Notes: a model not told the origin generated them from the letters alone. A stretch of DNA of 64,000 nucleotides from Lacrimispora amygdalina (GCF_003432035.1 NZ_QOHO01000053.1:34564-98563), one strand, 5' to 3'. Positions 9,744 through 18,849 are shown, counted from the first letter of the stretch. Numbers and translations are program-made.

Positions 9744-9773
9744 AATCTTCTCCTTTATATCAGTTCAGTATTT

Positions 9774-10034
9774 TGGAAAAACAAAAAGCCCTCTGCATCC
9801 GAAGATACAAAGGGCGAATAAACGCGGTACCACCTTTATTATGGCAGATTCAGCCATATCTTTAGAGCCTTTAACGGGGCCATGCGTGAAAGCTTACTGT
9901 ATGATAAAATTCAGCCTTCCGGTTCCGAAGCTACCTTCCGCATACACTGCCTTAACCGCCTTTCAGCCAGCGGACGGTTTTCTCTTTCAGGGTTATGTGC
10001 GTACTCCTCTTCTTCCATACCTTTTCCTGTTATC
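9774..10034 (-). promoter_or_regulatory. T-box leader of valS
   Basis: The minus-strand leader contains the T-box core AAGGTGGTACCGCG (9836-9823), which pairs with the acceptor end of uncharged tRNA. An intrinsic terminator follows: GCCCT/AGGGC arms around a TCTTCGGAT-containing loop, then a T-rich tail (9815-9774). About 200 bases upstream of the core are available for stem I. Uncharged tRNA-Val should stabilise the antiterminator and allow valS transcription. A GTA triplet lies within GGAAGGTAGCTTC, a possible valine specifier, but I could not fold stem I with confidence. Confidence 0.9.
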
Positions 10035-10040
10035 TAGTAT

Positions 10041-10069
10041 ATGATAGAGGCTTTTCACCGTTTTGTCAA
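10041..10069 (-). promoter_or_regulatory. Promoter of the valS T-box transcript
   Basis: Minus-strand TTGACA (10069-10064) and TATCAT (10046-10041) with a 17-base spacer. The -35 box overlaps the TGA stop of the upstream TPR gene. It sits directly before the T-box leader. Confidence 0.8.
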
Positions 10070-10881
10070 GACATAATATTGCGGTATTCCTTCTTCCACT
10101 TAGAAACCAGCTCTCCCGCTCCCTGGAAACGCTTAATGGGATCTTTCTGGAATAAGTCTTCCAGTTCAAGCAGGCTCTTTGCCTTACCTGCCGTTTCATT
10201 TGCCATTTCCCGCTCTTTGATGCATATCTGCTTCAATTCTTCCGTCATAAGAGTTAAAAAGCGCTCTCCCGGTGTCACAGAAGGGTTCCACTGGCTTAAG
10301 TGGCAGATTTTTTTAAGCACCTCCTCGTTTTTAACAAGGTCATATGATTTTTCATAAGCTTTACAGGCCTTATCCATGAGAAACAGACGGGCATAGGCAG
10401 CCCCTAAGTTATGATAGACTTTTGCCGTAAATCCGTCACTGCCTCTGTCTGCTCTTGCCATGTCAAGAATTCTTAAATAAATGGATACTGCTTTTCCGTA
10501 TTGTTTTTTCAGGAATAGAAAATCAGCCTTCTCCTTTAACAGTTCTGACTGCGGCAGCCTGCGAAATGCCGCCAGCTGCTGACGGAACCGTCCCACTTCC
10601 GCAGCACTGTAATAATCACATTCATGGAGGATCATAGCCAGAAGCTCATCCTCATCTTCCCCGCTTTTTTGCCATTTTTCAAGTTTTGCCGCAAAAAAGG
10701 CCATATCTAAATCTTCCCGGATAAATTCCACAAGACTTTCATCTATAAATCCGTCTATTACAAGAAGGGGATGATTATAAATCACATAGCAAAGTTCCTG
10801 GGAAGAAAAAATCCGTATTCCCAGATATTCAAAGTAAAAGGGCCGCTTTACCGGTTCCTGCCGGCACAGTATGAGGCTCAT
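10066..10881 (-). CDS. TPR-repeat protein of the DUF5716/DUF5717 operon
   Basis: A 271-residue soluble protein without signal peptide or membrane helix. About residues 115-195 form two tetratricopeptide-like helix pairs (KADFLFLKKQYGKAVSIYLR; YHNLGAAYARLFLMDKACKA), a protein-protein docking fold. The N-terminal 100 residues are helical and acidic. The ATG overlaps the stop of the upstream actin-fold gene by 4 bases (ATGA), so the two are translationally coupled. The specific function is unknown; in this setting it could be an adaptor or co-chaperone of the upstream ATPase (inference). Confidence 0.8.
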   Translation of the reverse strand: MSLILCRQEPVKRPFYFEYLGIRIFSSQELCYVIYNHPLLVIDGFIDESLVEFIREDLDMAFFAAKLEKWQKSGEDEDELLAMILHECDYYSAAEVGRFRQQLAAFRRLPQSELLKEKADFLFLKKQYGKAVSIYLRILDMARADRGSDGFTAKVYHNLGAAYARLFLMDKACKAYEKSYDLVKNEEVLKKICHLSQWNPSVTPGERFLTLMTEELKQICIKEREMANETAGKAKSLLELEDLFQKDPIKRFQGAGELVSKWKKEYRNIMS

Positions 10882-12107
10882 AACATAACCTCCTGCCTGA
10901 TGACTGCATCGGTAGCCGGAAACAGTTCTCCAAATCCCTTATCCCTTAAAACAACGGCCATGGTTTTCTCATCCAGGAATCCAAAACTGATCCCCAGGCG
11001 GGTTGTCCGGTCGGGGCGATTGGGAAATCCCTCCAGAGGTATCTTCACCAGTCTCTTTTGCTTGGGATCCATGGGTGTTACCATAAATTCCACATAATCC
11101 TGTTTGTCCACAATTAAGTCCACGCTGCTTTTCGCCTCATACCAGTTATCACCTGCTGCTGCCACTATGAGCTGGCTCTCCCGTTCCTTATGAAGCACAC
11201 ACAGGGAAACAGTGGAATGAAGATGGCCTTCGCAGATACAGATAAATGGATAAGCGGAGTTATCCTGTAAATAATCCATTCCTTTAAAAGCGGCGCCTCT
11301 GGCAAACAGCTCCGGCTCCATATAAACCTTTCTTCTGGAACAGAGCACTTTCATGGAATCCTTTGCCCAGTCATGGCGTTCAAACCCCTTTCCTGTTAAA
11401 AATACAGAAGAAAAGAGTTTTTTCTGCAATAGCCGGTCCGCACAGGAGCTTAAAATTTTATCCGCCAGCTTTCCGCCGGAAGGCGTATCCAGAATATCCA
11501 GATTAAAGCTTTCTTCCAAATCCTCATGCTCTGCAATCACCATCATTTTCCGAAGTCCTCTCTGGACTTTAAGCTCATGGTAATGAAAGGAGTCCTCAGA
11601 TAAATCAAATACTCCCACCTGGTTTCCCCATACTTCTTTTTTCTGGCTGAGAGCATAGTAAACAAAGCTTTCCGTATGGCTGATAATATGAACCCGCTCC
11701 CGTTCAATTCCCAGAGAGTCTGCACAATACATCAGGGCATCCATCAGCTTTCCATCCACTTTCTGCATGGTAATCACCAGCTGTTTAATCTCCTCACAGA
11801 AGAATTCTTCCATGGGTAGTTTTATGATTTTTTTCAAAAATAATTTTAGTAAGTCAAGACCTTCATATTTCGTACCGCCAAGCGTTGCAGTCCCGTCTTT
11901 TCTTACCATCTTTATCAGCTTGTCCACAATGATGCCTTCTCCCACAAGAGTATAGGCATAAGCTTCTTCTCCTATGTACCAGGCTTCTTCATCCTTTTTC
12001 TTGCAGATAACCGTAGGAATGCTCCATGATTTTTCTCTGTCATGGCAGCAGATCCGGGTATAGGCATCACACAGATCAAGCCCTATTATCAGTCCGTCCA
12101 TTGACAT
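10878..12107 (-). CDS. Actin/Hsp70-fold protein, DUF5716-like
   Basis: A 409-residue cytosolic protein that I read as a member of the actin/Hsp70/sugar-kinase ATPase fold. The phosphate-1 loop is IIGLDLCDAYTRICC (compare GIDLGTTxS), the phosphate-2 loop GVFDLSEDSFHYHEL (compare FDLGGGTFDVS) and the adenosine-type motif VFLTGKGFERHDWAK. Residues differ enough that ATP turnover cannot be assumed. I recall this as DUF5716, found mainly in Lachnospiraceae. It lies 9 bases after the large DUF5717-like gene and overlaps the TPR gene, so the three form one operon. Function not known. Confidence 0.75.
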   Translation of the reverse strand: MSMDGLIIGLDLCDAYTRICCHDREKSWSIPTVICKKKDEEAWYIGEEAYAYTLVGEGIIVDKLIKMVRKDGTATLGGTKYEGLDLLKLFLKKIIKLPMEEFFCEEIKQLVITMQKVDGKLMDALMYCADSLGIERERVHIISHTESFVYYALSQKKEVWGNQVGVFDLSEDSFHYHELKVQRGLRKMMVIAEHEDLEESFNLDILDTPSGGKLADKILSSCADRLLQKKLFSSVFLTGKGFERHDWAKDSMKVLCSRRKVYMEPELFARGAAFKGMDYLQDNSAYPFICICEGHLHSTVSLCVLHKERESQLIVAAAGDNWYEAKSSVDLIVDKQDYVEFMVTPMDPKQKRLVKIPLEGFPNRPDRTTRLGISFGFLDEKTMAVVLRDKGFGELFPATDAVIRQEVML

Positions 12108-12116
12108 CCCCTTATC

Positions 12117-15100
12117 TTACATCAGTGAAAATATTTCTTCCGCAGCAGCATTTTTCTTTAAATACTCCTGCATCCGTTTTTTAAGCCCGGTCTCATCCTT
12201 TAAATTGAGAGACAGGCTCATTTCGTTTAAGCAGGCATATCTGCTGTCCGAATCTTTGGGTGCAACGCCTGCCTCGCAGCCGACGCTCCCCTCTTCCTTT
12301 AATACCCATTCTTCATCAATCAGTTCTTTTACCCGGTATTCCATGATTTCGCCTTCAAACAATATTTTCTGTTTCACGAAAACACCCTGATACATACGGG
12401 TAATATCCTCACTGTGATACTCTTCCTCATCGGGTAGTATTCTGATTTCCAGTTCAATTTTCGAATCCCGTTCTGCGCAGTACTGAATCATCGCCTTATC
12501 CATGACATCCTCAGGCATGGGAATATACTTAGCCAGCTTTTTGTAGTACGGGAATACCAGGCGTTCTTCCATCAGCAGGGATACCATGCTTTTCAACAGT
12601 TCTTCCTGCTTCTCATCAATGGCAGGAAGTTCCGAATAATATCTGGTCAGTGCCAGTAAATAGATGGTAGGAAAACGGCCTTTTTGAGACGCCGCCTGCA
12701 GGATTCCTTCCAGATAAGAAAAGACCTTTTCTTCCGGTTCTTTCCCATTCATAAAATAGTCCGTGCACTTTAAGGTAAAATATGCCTTTACGATGCTCTC
12801 ACCAGGCTCTTTCCTGCTCTGGTATAAATGAAAAACCTTATCCAGTCTGGAAATATCGCCGCTGAACATCATCTGGGCAGTCAGCCGCTCTTCTAAATCA
12901 TAGGTCTCCACATGAAGGGAAACTCCCTGCAGCAAAATACGGTACATCTGGCTGCTGAGACCATTGTAATGTTCACACAGATAATCCAGGAGAACGCTGT
13001 CGCTTTCTTCTTCTAAAAAGGCGGTATATGCCAGATGCAGTAAAAGCGGATCCTCGCGGAATAAATTCTTAAGAATCATCTCCGTGCACAGCTTATGAAG
13101 CTGCCTGGAACTGATTCCTTCCCCGCCGAAATCCCGGATCATCCGGTAAGCTTCTTCCATGTAATTGTTGTGAATCAGCGTATCACAGACACCTGCCCGC
13201 TCCTGCCTGGTAAGAACCTTCTTATCAAGTTTCAGTAAGTAACCGGCTCCGGCTCCCTCTCCCGGCGCAGTTTCTGCCTGCTTTTGATAATATTCAATGA
13301 CTCTGGATAACAAAAGCTTCTGATAATAGGGACGCAGATTTGGATCCTCCAGTGTGCTTTCCAGAATCCCCACCTCTTTGGCATCTTTCGCACCGCGGGC
13401 CAGAATCTCATCACAGACACGAAGGCGAAGCATGGAATGCTCCGGATACAGTTCAAAGCATCTCTCCTCCAGCTCATTCCGCTCCATTACCGGATCCTTT
13501 TTGTATGGAATATTGGCGTACCGGTTTCCATATGCATCCTGAAAAAGCAGAATGCTGTGTTCCGAAAACAGAGGAACATAGGCTACGCCGTCATCTAAAA
13601 GGAACGCATCTTCCTGCGTCATTTCTTCATAACAGACAATGACATACTTCATTTTTTTATTGCTGCATTCCACCCGGTAGGAACGCAGAATGGAAGGAAG
13701 CACTTTCGCCATGGATAAATCCACAACTTCCTTTAACACCATCCGCTCATAGATTGCAGCCAGGTAATTGTCAATCCTGGATTCAAAGAGCTGTTCCGTC
13801 GCAAACTTCTCAATTATCCGTTCATAAGCCTGATAAAGAGGATCGGAAGGCTCTAAATATACAAGAACATTCTTATAAAGAACACTTCTGCTGTAAAGAT
13901 CAAGTTCACTGCCTCCGTAGGAAAAATAAAGAAGCACTTCTTTGGGAAGCAGATAGCAGTAGTTCTTAGGAAGCGCGTAAATATAATATTCATAAAGCCT
14001 GGTCAGGCTGATTCCCGCCCTGATTCCCTTCTCATACCAGGAAAAAGCTTCTGAATTACGGCACTCTCCTTTGATCAGCAGGGAACAGATGGCCTCTAAT
14101 ACCTCTTTTTCAGATGTCTCTTTATAAAGTCTGCAAAGCATCCGGTAATGCAGCCGGTTATAATGCCTGGCTGCGAGAGTAAGTCTGCAAATCTGTGATG
14201 CCAGTCTTTTCTCTATGAGCCCTTTCCCCGCAGCAGAAAACAGGATCTGAAGTTCCACAGGACCAATAACCCGCACTAACTCCGGCGCACTGTTTAATAC
14301 GTTGCAGCCCCATACATAGAAAAATGGGCTTCTTACCCCTGCTTCGTATTGACGCCTGAGTGTTGCCAGTAATGCCGGCGGATTTTCAAGCAGCCGGCTG
14401 TCTGTTTTTAGAAGAAGTCCAAATATATAAAACAGGTGATGATCCTCTTCCAGATATTTTTTCATCAGACGGACGAGAGATTCCCGCTGGTACTCATCAG
14501 GCTGAATCTCCAGCCGCAGATACTGGTAATAGCAGTAGATCTCCTTCTTCTCCTGTCTTTCTGAAAGGATCTCATCCCTGCTTTCATCAAGGAAAAGCGC
14601 TGCTTTCGACTTCTCTCCGGCAAACAGGCAGCATTCTGCACGAAGCAGCTTTATAAGGCCTGACTCCCCTTTCATCAGTTCGATTTCATCAAGTGCCTTC
14701 TCCATCTCTCTGCACAGAGACTCTGCACGTTCTTTCCCTGTCTCCGCCTCCAGGCGAAGCCGCAAAAATCGGCCGAATGCCTCTTTTGCAAAGGCGTCCT
14801 CCGCCGATATTCCTCCTCCCGGGTTGCTTACCGATATGACCGGTACCAGGAAACACTCTTCCACTCCGTTTATCTGAATTCTGCCATAATTTTCTCCCTG
14901 GTGCATACGCTCCGGGTGTACCACAAAAGGCAGCTTACATATATCATCTTCAAAATCCTGTTCGCCAATGGTTTTCTTTGGCAGTTCTATAAAATCACAG
15001 TCTGTTGTCACTTCCAGGCTGATGCAGCCCCAGCAGCTTCGTCTGATCTCGATCCAGTCCCTGGCAGCCTCCTCCAGTTCTCCATATCTGCGCTCTCCGG

Positions 15101-15689
15101 TATCCACCGACAACTCCACCGGCTTTTTTACCTTTAAAGCCACAAGAAACTCTTCCAGTTCCTTTCTTCTGTCAGGCCTGCCCTTTAATCCGTCATAAAT
15201 TGCTCTTACATGAAGATCATTCATAAACGGAGCCGTAACAAAATCGCGGTACTCAAACAAACGAAGAGCCGTATCCATATCTTTTTTTGCAGTATCTGCA
15301 AAATTCTCTGCTGTCGTTAAATCACTCAGTGCCTTCCCTGACGTGCCAAGCTCTACACGAAACGAATAAGGGACTTCTTTCTCGCCGCCATTGGTAACCA
15401 GATAAAAAGATCCCTTAATCACATCTCCGTCTTCCATGAAACTTCCGTTAATCTCATAGACAAGATGATTGTATGTACCCCCAAACGATCCGCTTATCAT
15501 CCGAACGCGGTAGTTAGAGGAATATGCAAGTCCTTTTATGTGCAGGTTATTCTCACTGGTAACGACAAGTTCCCGTCTCGTGGCTCCGCCCGAACGCACC
15601 ACATCATCAATTCCTGATGGGGTAACCTTTATCTTTGGAATCTCTGAATCAATGATGCCCTTTGCCAGCCTGTTGATTCGTTCTCTCAT
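12117..15689 (-). CDS. Large beta-sandwich / alpha-solenoid protein, DUF5717-like
   Basis: A 1190-residue protein, first gene of a three-gene operon. No signal peptide, lipobox or membrane helix, so probably cytosolic. About residues 35-130 and 205-300 are beta-rich and look like Ig-type sandwiches. About 310-640 and 720-1040 are long runs of paired helices of TPR/solenoid type, with a beta-rich insert near 655-710. The tail (about 1060-1130) is beta-rich again and ends in a helix. It matches what I know as DUF5717 in Lachnospiraceae; no function is established. SD GGTGG is 4 bases before the ATG at 15689. No clear promoter is visible in the 143-base divergent gap to the malic enzyme gene. 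Confidence 0.75.
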   Translation of the reverse strand: MRERINRLAKGIIDSEIPKIKVTPSGIDDVVRSGGATRRELVVTSENNLHIKGLAYSSNYRVRMISGSFGGTYNHLVYEINGSFMEDGDVIKGSFYLVTNGGEKEVPYSFRVELGTSGKALSDLTTAENFADTAKKDMDTALRLFEYRDFVTAPFMNDLHVRAIYDGLKGRPDRRKELEEFLVALKVKKPVELSVDTGERRYGELEEAARDWIEIRRSCWGCISLEVTTDCDFIELPKKTIGEQDFEDDICKLPFVVHPERMHQGENYGRIQINGVEECFLVPVISVSNPGGGISAEDAFAKEAFGRFLRLRLEAETGKERAESLCREMEKALDEIELMKGESGLIKLLRAECCLFAGEKSKAALFLDESRDEILSERQEKKEIYCYYQYLRLEIQPDEYQRESLVRLMKKYLEEDHHLFYIFGLLLKTDSRLLENPPALLATLRRQYEAGVRSPFFYVWGCNVLNSAPELVRVIGPVELQILFSAAGKGLIEKRLASQICRLTLAARHYNRLHYRMLCRLYKETSEKEVLEAICSLLIKGECRNSEAFSWYEKGIRAGISLTRLYEYYIYALPKNYCYLLPKEVLLYFSYGGSELDLYSRSVLYKNVLVYLEPSDPLYQAYERIIEKFATEQLFESRIDNYLAAIYERMVLKEVVDLSMAKVLPSILRSYRVECSNKKMKYVIVCYEEMTQEDAFLLDDGVAYVPLFSEHSILLFQDAYGNRYANIPYKKDPVMERNELEERCFELYPEHSMLRLRVCDEILARGAKDAKEVGILESTLEDPNLRPYYQKLLLSRVIEYYQKQAETAPGEGAGAGYLLKLDKKVLTRQERAGVCDTLIHNNYMEEAYRMIRDFGGEGISSRQLHKLCTEMILKNLFREDPLLLHLAYTAFLEEESDSVLLDYLCEHYNGLSSQMYRILLQGVSLHVETYDLEERLTAQMMFSGDISRLDKVFHLYQSRKEPGESIVKAYFTLKCTDYFMNGKEPEEKVFSYLEGILQAASQKGRFPTIYLLALTRYYSELPAIDEKQEELLKSMVSLLMEERLVFPYYKKLAKYIPMPEDVMDKAMIQYCAERDSKIELEIRILPDEEEYHSEDITRMYQGVFVKQKILFEGEIMEYRVKELIDEEWVLKEEGSVGCEAGVAPKDSDSRYACLNEMSLSLNLKDETGLKKRMQEYLKKNAAAEEIFSLM

Positions 15690-15768
15690 AGTACCACCTG
15701 TATCTTCAATTTCCTTATGTTTTTCGTATGCTTCATTTGAATTACTCTATATTCTAACATATTTTCTA

Positions 15769-15797
15769 TTGATTTAAAACCCTAAAATTGGTATGAT
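15769..15797 (+). promoter_or_regulatory. Promoter of the malic enzyme gene
   Basis: TTGATT (15769-15774) and TATGAT (15792-15797) with a 17-base spacer, 36 bases before the ATG. Good vegetative sigma-A match. Confidence 0.65.
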
Positions 15798-15832
15798 AAA
15801 TAAAAACTGTTGAAAAAAAGGACAAACTCATT

Positions 15833-16984
15833 ATGACGACCAACGAGAAAGCATTATTGCTACATGAGAAATGGGGCGGAAAGCTGGAAATAACTTCCAA
15901 GGCAGCAGTAAAAAGCAGGGAAGATTTAGCCCTTGCATATACCCCCGGAGTAGCGGAGCCCTGCAGGGTAATCGCGGATAATCCTGAAGCCGCCTATCAA
16001 TATACCATCAAATCCAACACCATCGCTGTTGTATCCGACGGCAGCGCTGTTTTAGGCCTTGGAAACATCGGCCCTCTTGCCGCCATGCCTGTGATGGAAG
16101 GCAAAGCAGTATTATTTAAAGAATTCGGCGGGGTCAATGCCATTCCCATCTGCCTGGACACCCAGGATACGGAAGAGATTATTAAGACCGTCACTGCCAT
16201 TGCCCCTGCTTTTGGCGGAATTAATCTTGAAGACATATCTGCACCCAGATGCTTTGAGATTGAAGAGCGGTTAAAGAAGCTCCTTACCATTCCAGTCTTT
16301 CATGATGACCAGCATGGTACTGCAATCGTAGTCCTTGCAGGAGTCATCAATGCGCTGAAAGTGACAGGGAAAAAGAAAGAGGACTGCCGCGTGGTAGTAA
16401 ACGGTGCAGGCTCCGCCGGCATTGCCATCACCAGACTTCTGCTGTCTTACGGATTTTTGCATATCGTCCTCTGTGACCGGGCAGGAATTCTTTTTAAGGG
16501 AATGGAAGGTTTAAACTGGATGCAGGAAAAGATGATGGATTCCACTAATTTAGAAGGCCAGACAGGAAGTCTTGCCGACGCCATGAAAGATGCCGATATC
16601 TTCATCGGAGTCTCAGCTCCCGGAATTGTAACAGAGGAGATGGTTTCTTCCATGAATTCTGATTCCATTCTCTTTGCCATGGCTAATCCGGTCCCGGAGA
16701 TCATGCCGGATCTGGCGAAAAAGGCAGGAGCCAGGGTCGTTGGTACAGGAAGATCTGATTTCCCGAATCAGGTGAATAACGTAGTTGTCTTCCCAGGTAT
16801 TTTTAAAGGTGCGCTGGAGAGAAGAGCTGCTGCCATTACAGAAGAGATGAAGCTTGCTGCTGCAGAGGCCATCGCAGGCCTGGTAGCACCTTCCGCAATA
16901 AATGAAGACAATATCCTGCCTGAGGCTTTTGATCCCCGTGTGGCAGATGTTGTCAGCCGGGCGGTGAAAGACCATATCCGGTAA
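15833..16984 (+). CDS. NAD(P)-dependent malic enzyme
   Basis: Oxidative decarboxylation of malate to pyruvate and CO2 with reduction of NAD(P). The short bacterial form (383 residues, no phosphotransacetylase extension). It shows the malate-binding start YTPGVAEPC, VVSDGSAVLGLGNIG, metal-site region FGGINLEDISAPRCFEIE and DDQHGTAIV, and the Rossmann motif VNGAGSAGIA. An aspartate two strands on (VLCDRAG) is compatible with NAD preference, but cofactor choice is not proven. Followed 21 bases later by the DUF4364 gene, probably in one transcript. Confidence 0.95.
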   Translation: MTTNEKALLLHEKWGGKLEITSKAAVKSREDLALAYTPGVAEPCRVIADNPEAAYQYTIKSNTIAVVSDGSAVLGLGNIGPLAAMPVMEGKAVLFKEFGGVNAIPICLDTQDTEEIIKTVTAIAPAFGGINLEDISAPRCFEIEERLKKLLTIPVFHDDQHGTAIVVLAGVINALKVTGKKKEDCRVVVNGAGSAGIAITRLLLSYGFLHIVLCDRAGILFKGMEGLNWMQEKMMDSTNLEGQTGSLADAMKDADIFIGVSAPGIVTEEMVSSMNSDSILFAMANPVPEIMPDLAKKAGARVVGTGRSDFPNQVNNVVVFPGIFKGALERRAAAITEEMKLAAAEAIAGLVAPSAINEDNILPEAFDPRVADVVSRAVKDHIR

Positions 16985-17005
16985 TAAAAAGATGGAGGTT
17001 ATCCA

Positions 17006-17530
17006 ATGCTCTCAGAACCCATGACACTATATAAGCTGATGATTCTATACATGTTGAAGCAGGTTAACTTCCCCCTGACCAGTGCACAATTATCTAACTT
17101 TTTTCTGGAGCATGAATATACCACATATTTTACATTGAATCAGGCATTGAATGAACTGTTAGAGGCAAGACTGCTGCATGTGGAGACCAATCACAACAGC
17201 AGCCGGTACGATATTACAAGAGAAGGGGAGGAGACTCTCTCATTCTTCGGCAATAAGATTTCACCTGCTATTGTCCATGACATGGATGAATATTTGAAAG
17301 AAAACAAGTTCCGTCTCCGCAATGAAGTGGGCGTGACAGCAGATTACTATAAATCCACAAGCCAGGATTACATTGTTCACTGCGAGGTAAGAGAAGGCAA
17401 GAACTGTCTCATTAATCTGGAACTGTCCGTTCCCGATAAGGATCAGGCAGAAATCATGTGTGACCACTGGAAATTAAAAAGCCAGGAAATTTATGCATTT
17501 GCCATGAAATCATTAATGAGCGGATCGTAA
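17006..17530 (+). CDS. DUF4364 family winged-helix protein
   Basis: A 174-residue protein beginning MLSEPMTLYKLMILYMLKQV. The N-terminal 75 residues have the helix-helix-wing pattern of a PadR/MarR-like winged helix (LSNFFLEHEYTTYFTLNQALNELLEARLL followed by a YDITREGEETL wing), and the C-terminal part is a small alpha/beta domain. This matches DUF4364, a conserved family of Clostridia often annotated as a putative transcriptional regulator. SD GGAGG lies 8 bases before ATG. Target genes are unknown. Confidence 0.85.
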   Translation: MLSEPMTLYKLMILYMLKQVNFPLTSAQLSNFFLEHEYTTYFTLNQALNELLEARLLHVETNHNSSRYDITREGEETLSFFGNKISPAIVHDMDEYLKENKFRLRNEVGVTADYYKSTSQDYIVHCEVREGKNCLINLELSVPDKDQAEIMCDHWKLKSQEIYAFAMKSLMSGS

Positions 17531-17567
17531 AATTCCTGTCAGCAGATATGATTAAGGGGGAATTCGT

Positions 17568-17789
17568 TTGAAGAAAGTTCCGGTTAAAAAAACATGGTAT
17601 CACTCTGTTTCTGACCATTATAAGTCTTTGAAGCTGCAGCACAAAAAGAAGATGTTCCGGTTAAAAGCAAAATTGTTTCTCACTGTTATTCTTCCATTTT
17701 TAATTCTGGTGCTGGGTGCCGAAGTTCTCCGTACCTTCATACAGATCAAGATAAGGAAACTTTTTACCCGTCCGCTTCCGAAAGACTGA
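17568..17789 (+). CDS. Small basic single-pass membrane protein
   Basis: A 73-residue protein with TTG start at 17568 and SD AAGGGGG 7 bases upstream. It has a strongly basic N-terminal 37 residues (many Lys/His/Arg), one hydrophobic helix (about residues 38-56, LFLTVILPFLILVLGAEVL) and a basic tail. By charge both ends are cationic, so topology is unclear. A strong terminator follows at once, which supports it as the last gene of the malic enzyme-DUF4364 transcript. No recognised family or function. Confidence 0.65.
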   Translation: MKKVPVKKTWYHSVSDHYKSLKLQHKKKMFRLKAKLFLTVILPFLILVLGAEVLRTFIQIKIRKLFTRPLPKD

Positions 17790-17795
17790 TCACAT

Positions 17796-17824
17796 AAGGC
17801 GGCCTTTTAAGCCGCCTTTTTTTG
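17796..17824 (+). terminator. Strong intrinsic terminator
   Basis: AAGGCGGC and GCCGCCTT form a perfect 8-base stem around a 7-base loop, running directly into a T-run on the plus strand. It ends the malic enzyme operon and lies between convergent genes. Confidence 0.9.
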
Positions 17825-17826
17825 TG

Positions 17827-18780
17827 TTATACAATATTTCTTTCCTCTCCCCGCAGGTAAGAGACGATGTTTTCGTATACCTCACAAAGACACCGTCTTC
17901 TGGCCTCTACCGTGGCCCATGCGATATGGGGAGTAATAATCAGTTTTGTACTGTCTTTCATTCCCAAAAGAGGATTATCCGGCAGCATGGGCTCTGCACT
18001 GATTACATCCAGCCCTGCTCCCCCGATCTCTCCGGTTTCCAGAGCTTTTAAAAGAGCCTCTTCCCTGATGATATTTCCCCTGCCCAGATTCAGCAGTACC
18101 GCAGATTTTTTCATCTTTTTTAACGCATCTTCATCAATTAAATATTCTGTAGCAGAATTTAACGGGGCATGAATGGATATAATATCCGACTCATTTAACA
18201 ATACATCAAAATCCACACGTTCCCAGCTGGAATTGGTATTTTTACCGGAGGTGGAGTAATAAACCACTCTGCATCCGAAGGCTTCTGCCACCCGGGCCAC
18301 CCCTCTGCCAATCTCTCCAAGTCCGATTATTCCCCAGGTCTTTCCGTAAAGTTCATTGAATTTCATATCAAATCTGCTGAATATATCACTGACTGCATAT
18401 TCACCTGATTTTACAAACTGATCATAATATGCAAGCTTCTCATAGACATAAAACAGCAATGCAAAGGTGTGCTGAACGACAGACCGGGTGGAATAGCCCT
18501 TCACATTGGTGACTGCTATGTTTCTACTTCTCACATAATCAAAATCAACGGTATTGGTCCCGGTGGCTGTGAGGCAGATCAGCTTCACATGTTCTGCATA
18601 TTTCAGTGTTTCTTCATTCATGGGGATCTTATTTACTATAATGATATCCGCATCCCTGACCCGTTCCTGATTGTACTCAGGCTCCGATTTGTTATATTTC
18701 ACCACTTCTCCAAGAGCATAAAACGGGGAATAGTCCACATCATCTCCCAGAGTATCGGTTTCCATAAATACCAGTTTCAT
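17827..18780 (-). CDS. D-2-hydroxyacid dehydrogenase
   Basis: NAD-dependent oxidoreductase of the D-isomer-specific 2-hydroxyacid dehydrogenase family, 317 residues. It has the nucleotide-binding motif GIIGLGEIGRGVARVA (about residues 148-163), the signature VLLNLGRGNIIREEALLKAL with the substrate-binding arginine, the catalytic Glu region GLDVISAEP and the histidine of ITPHIAWATVEAR. The substrate (for example glycerate, hydroxypyruvate or another 2-oxoacid) cannot be told from sequence. SD AAAGGAGG lies just before ATG. It is monocistronic between two terminators. Confidence 0.9.
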   Translation of the reverse strand: MKLVFMETDTLGDDVDYSPFYALGEVVKYNKSEPEYNQERVRDADIIIVNKIPMNEETLKYAEHVKLICLTATGTNTVDFDYVRSRNIAVTNVKGYSTRSVVQHTFALLFYVYEKLAYYDQFVKSGEYAVSDIFSRFDMKFNELYGKTWGIIGLGEIGRGVARVAEAFGCRVVYYSTSGKNTNSSWERVDFDVLLNESDIISIHAPLNSATEYLIDEDALKKMKKSAVLLNLGRGNIIREEALLKALETGEIGGAGLDVISAEPMLPDNPLLGMKDSTKLIITPHIAWATVEARRRCLCEVYENIVSYLRGEERNIV

Positions 18781-18820
18781 AAGAACCTCCTTTCAGTCAA
18801 TCCTTCTTTTTTTATCTACC

Positions 18821-18849
18821 AGTATATCAAAAAGGAGCCTGCTCCACAA
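18821..18849 (-). promoter_or_regulatory. Promoter of the 2-hydroxyacid dehydrogenase gene
   Basis: Minus-strand TTGTGG (18849-18844) and TATACT (18826-18821), spacer 17 bases. The spacer contains the terminator of the upstream transporter operon. Confidence 0.5.
18829..18845 (-). terminator. Terminator of the amino-acid ABC transporter operon
   Basis: Short minus-strand hairpin GGAG-CAGG-CTCC followed by five T residues, about 40 bases after the ATPase stop codon. Small but of typical shape. Confidence 0.6.

Noticed and set aside
14360..14656. Antisense reading frames inside the large DUF5717-like gene (also 13340-13642, 13754-13969)
   Set aside because: Low-complexity, proline/serine/histidine-rich translations with no homology signal; they are shadows of the real gene.
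10066..15689. Phage-defence system for the actin-fold/TPR/solenoid operon
   Set aside because: No nuclease, toxin, NTPase effector or other defence domain is visible, and neighbours are housekeeping genes; a chaperone or cytoskeletal role fits better.
17568..17789. Toxin or antimicrobial peptide for the small basic membrane protein
   Set aside because: Size and charge alone are not enough; there is no antitoxin partner, leader or processing motif.
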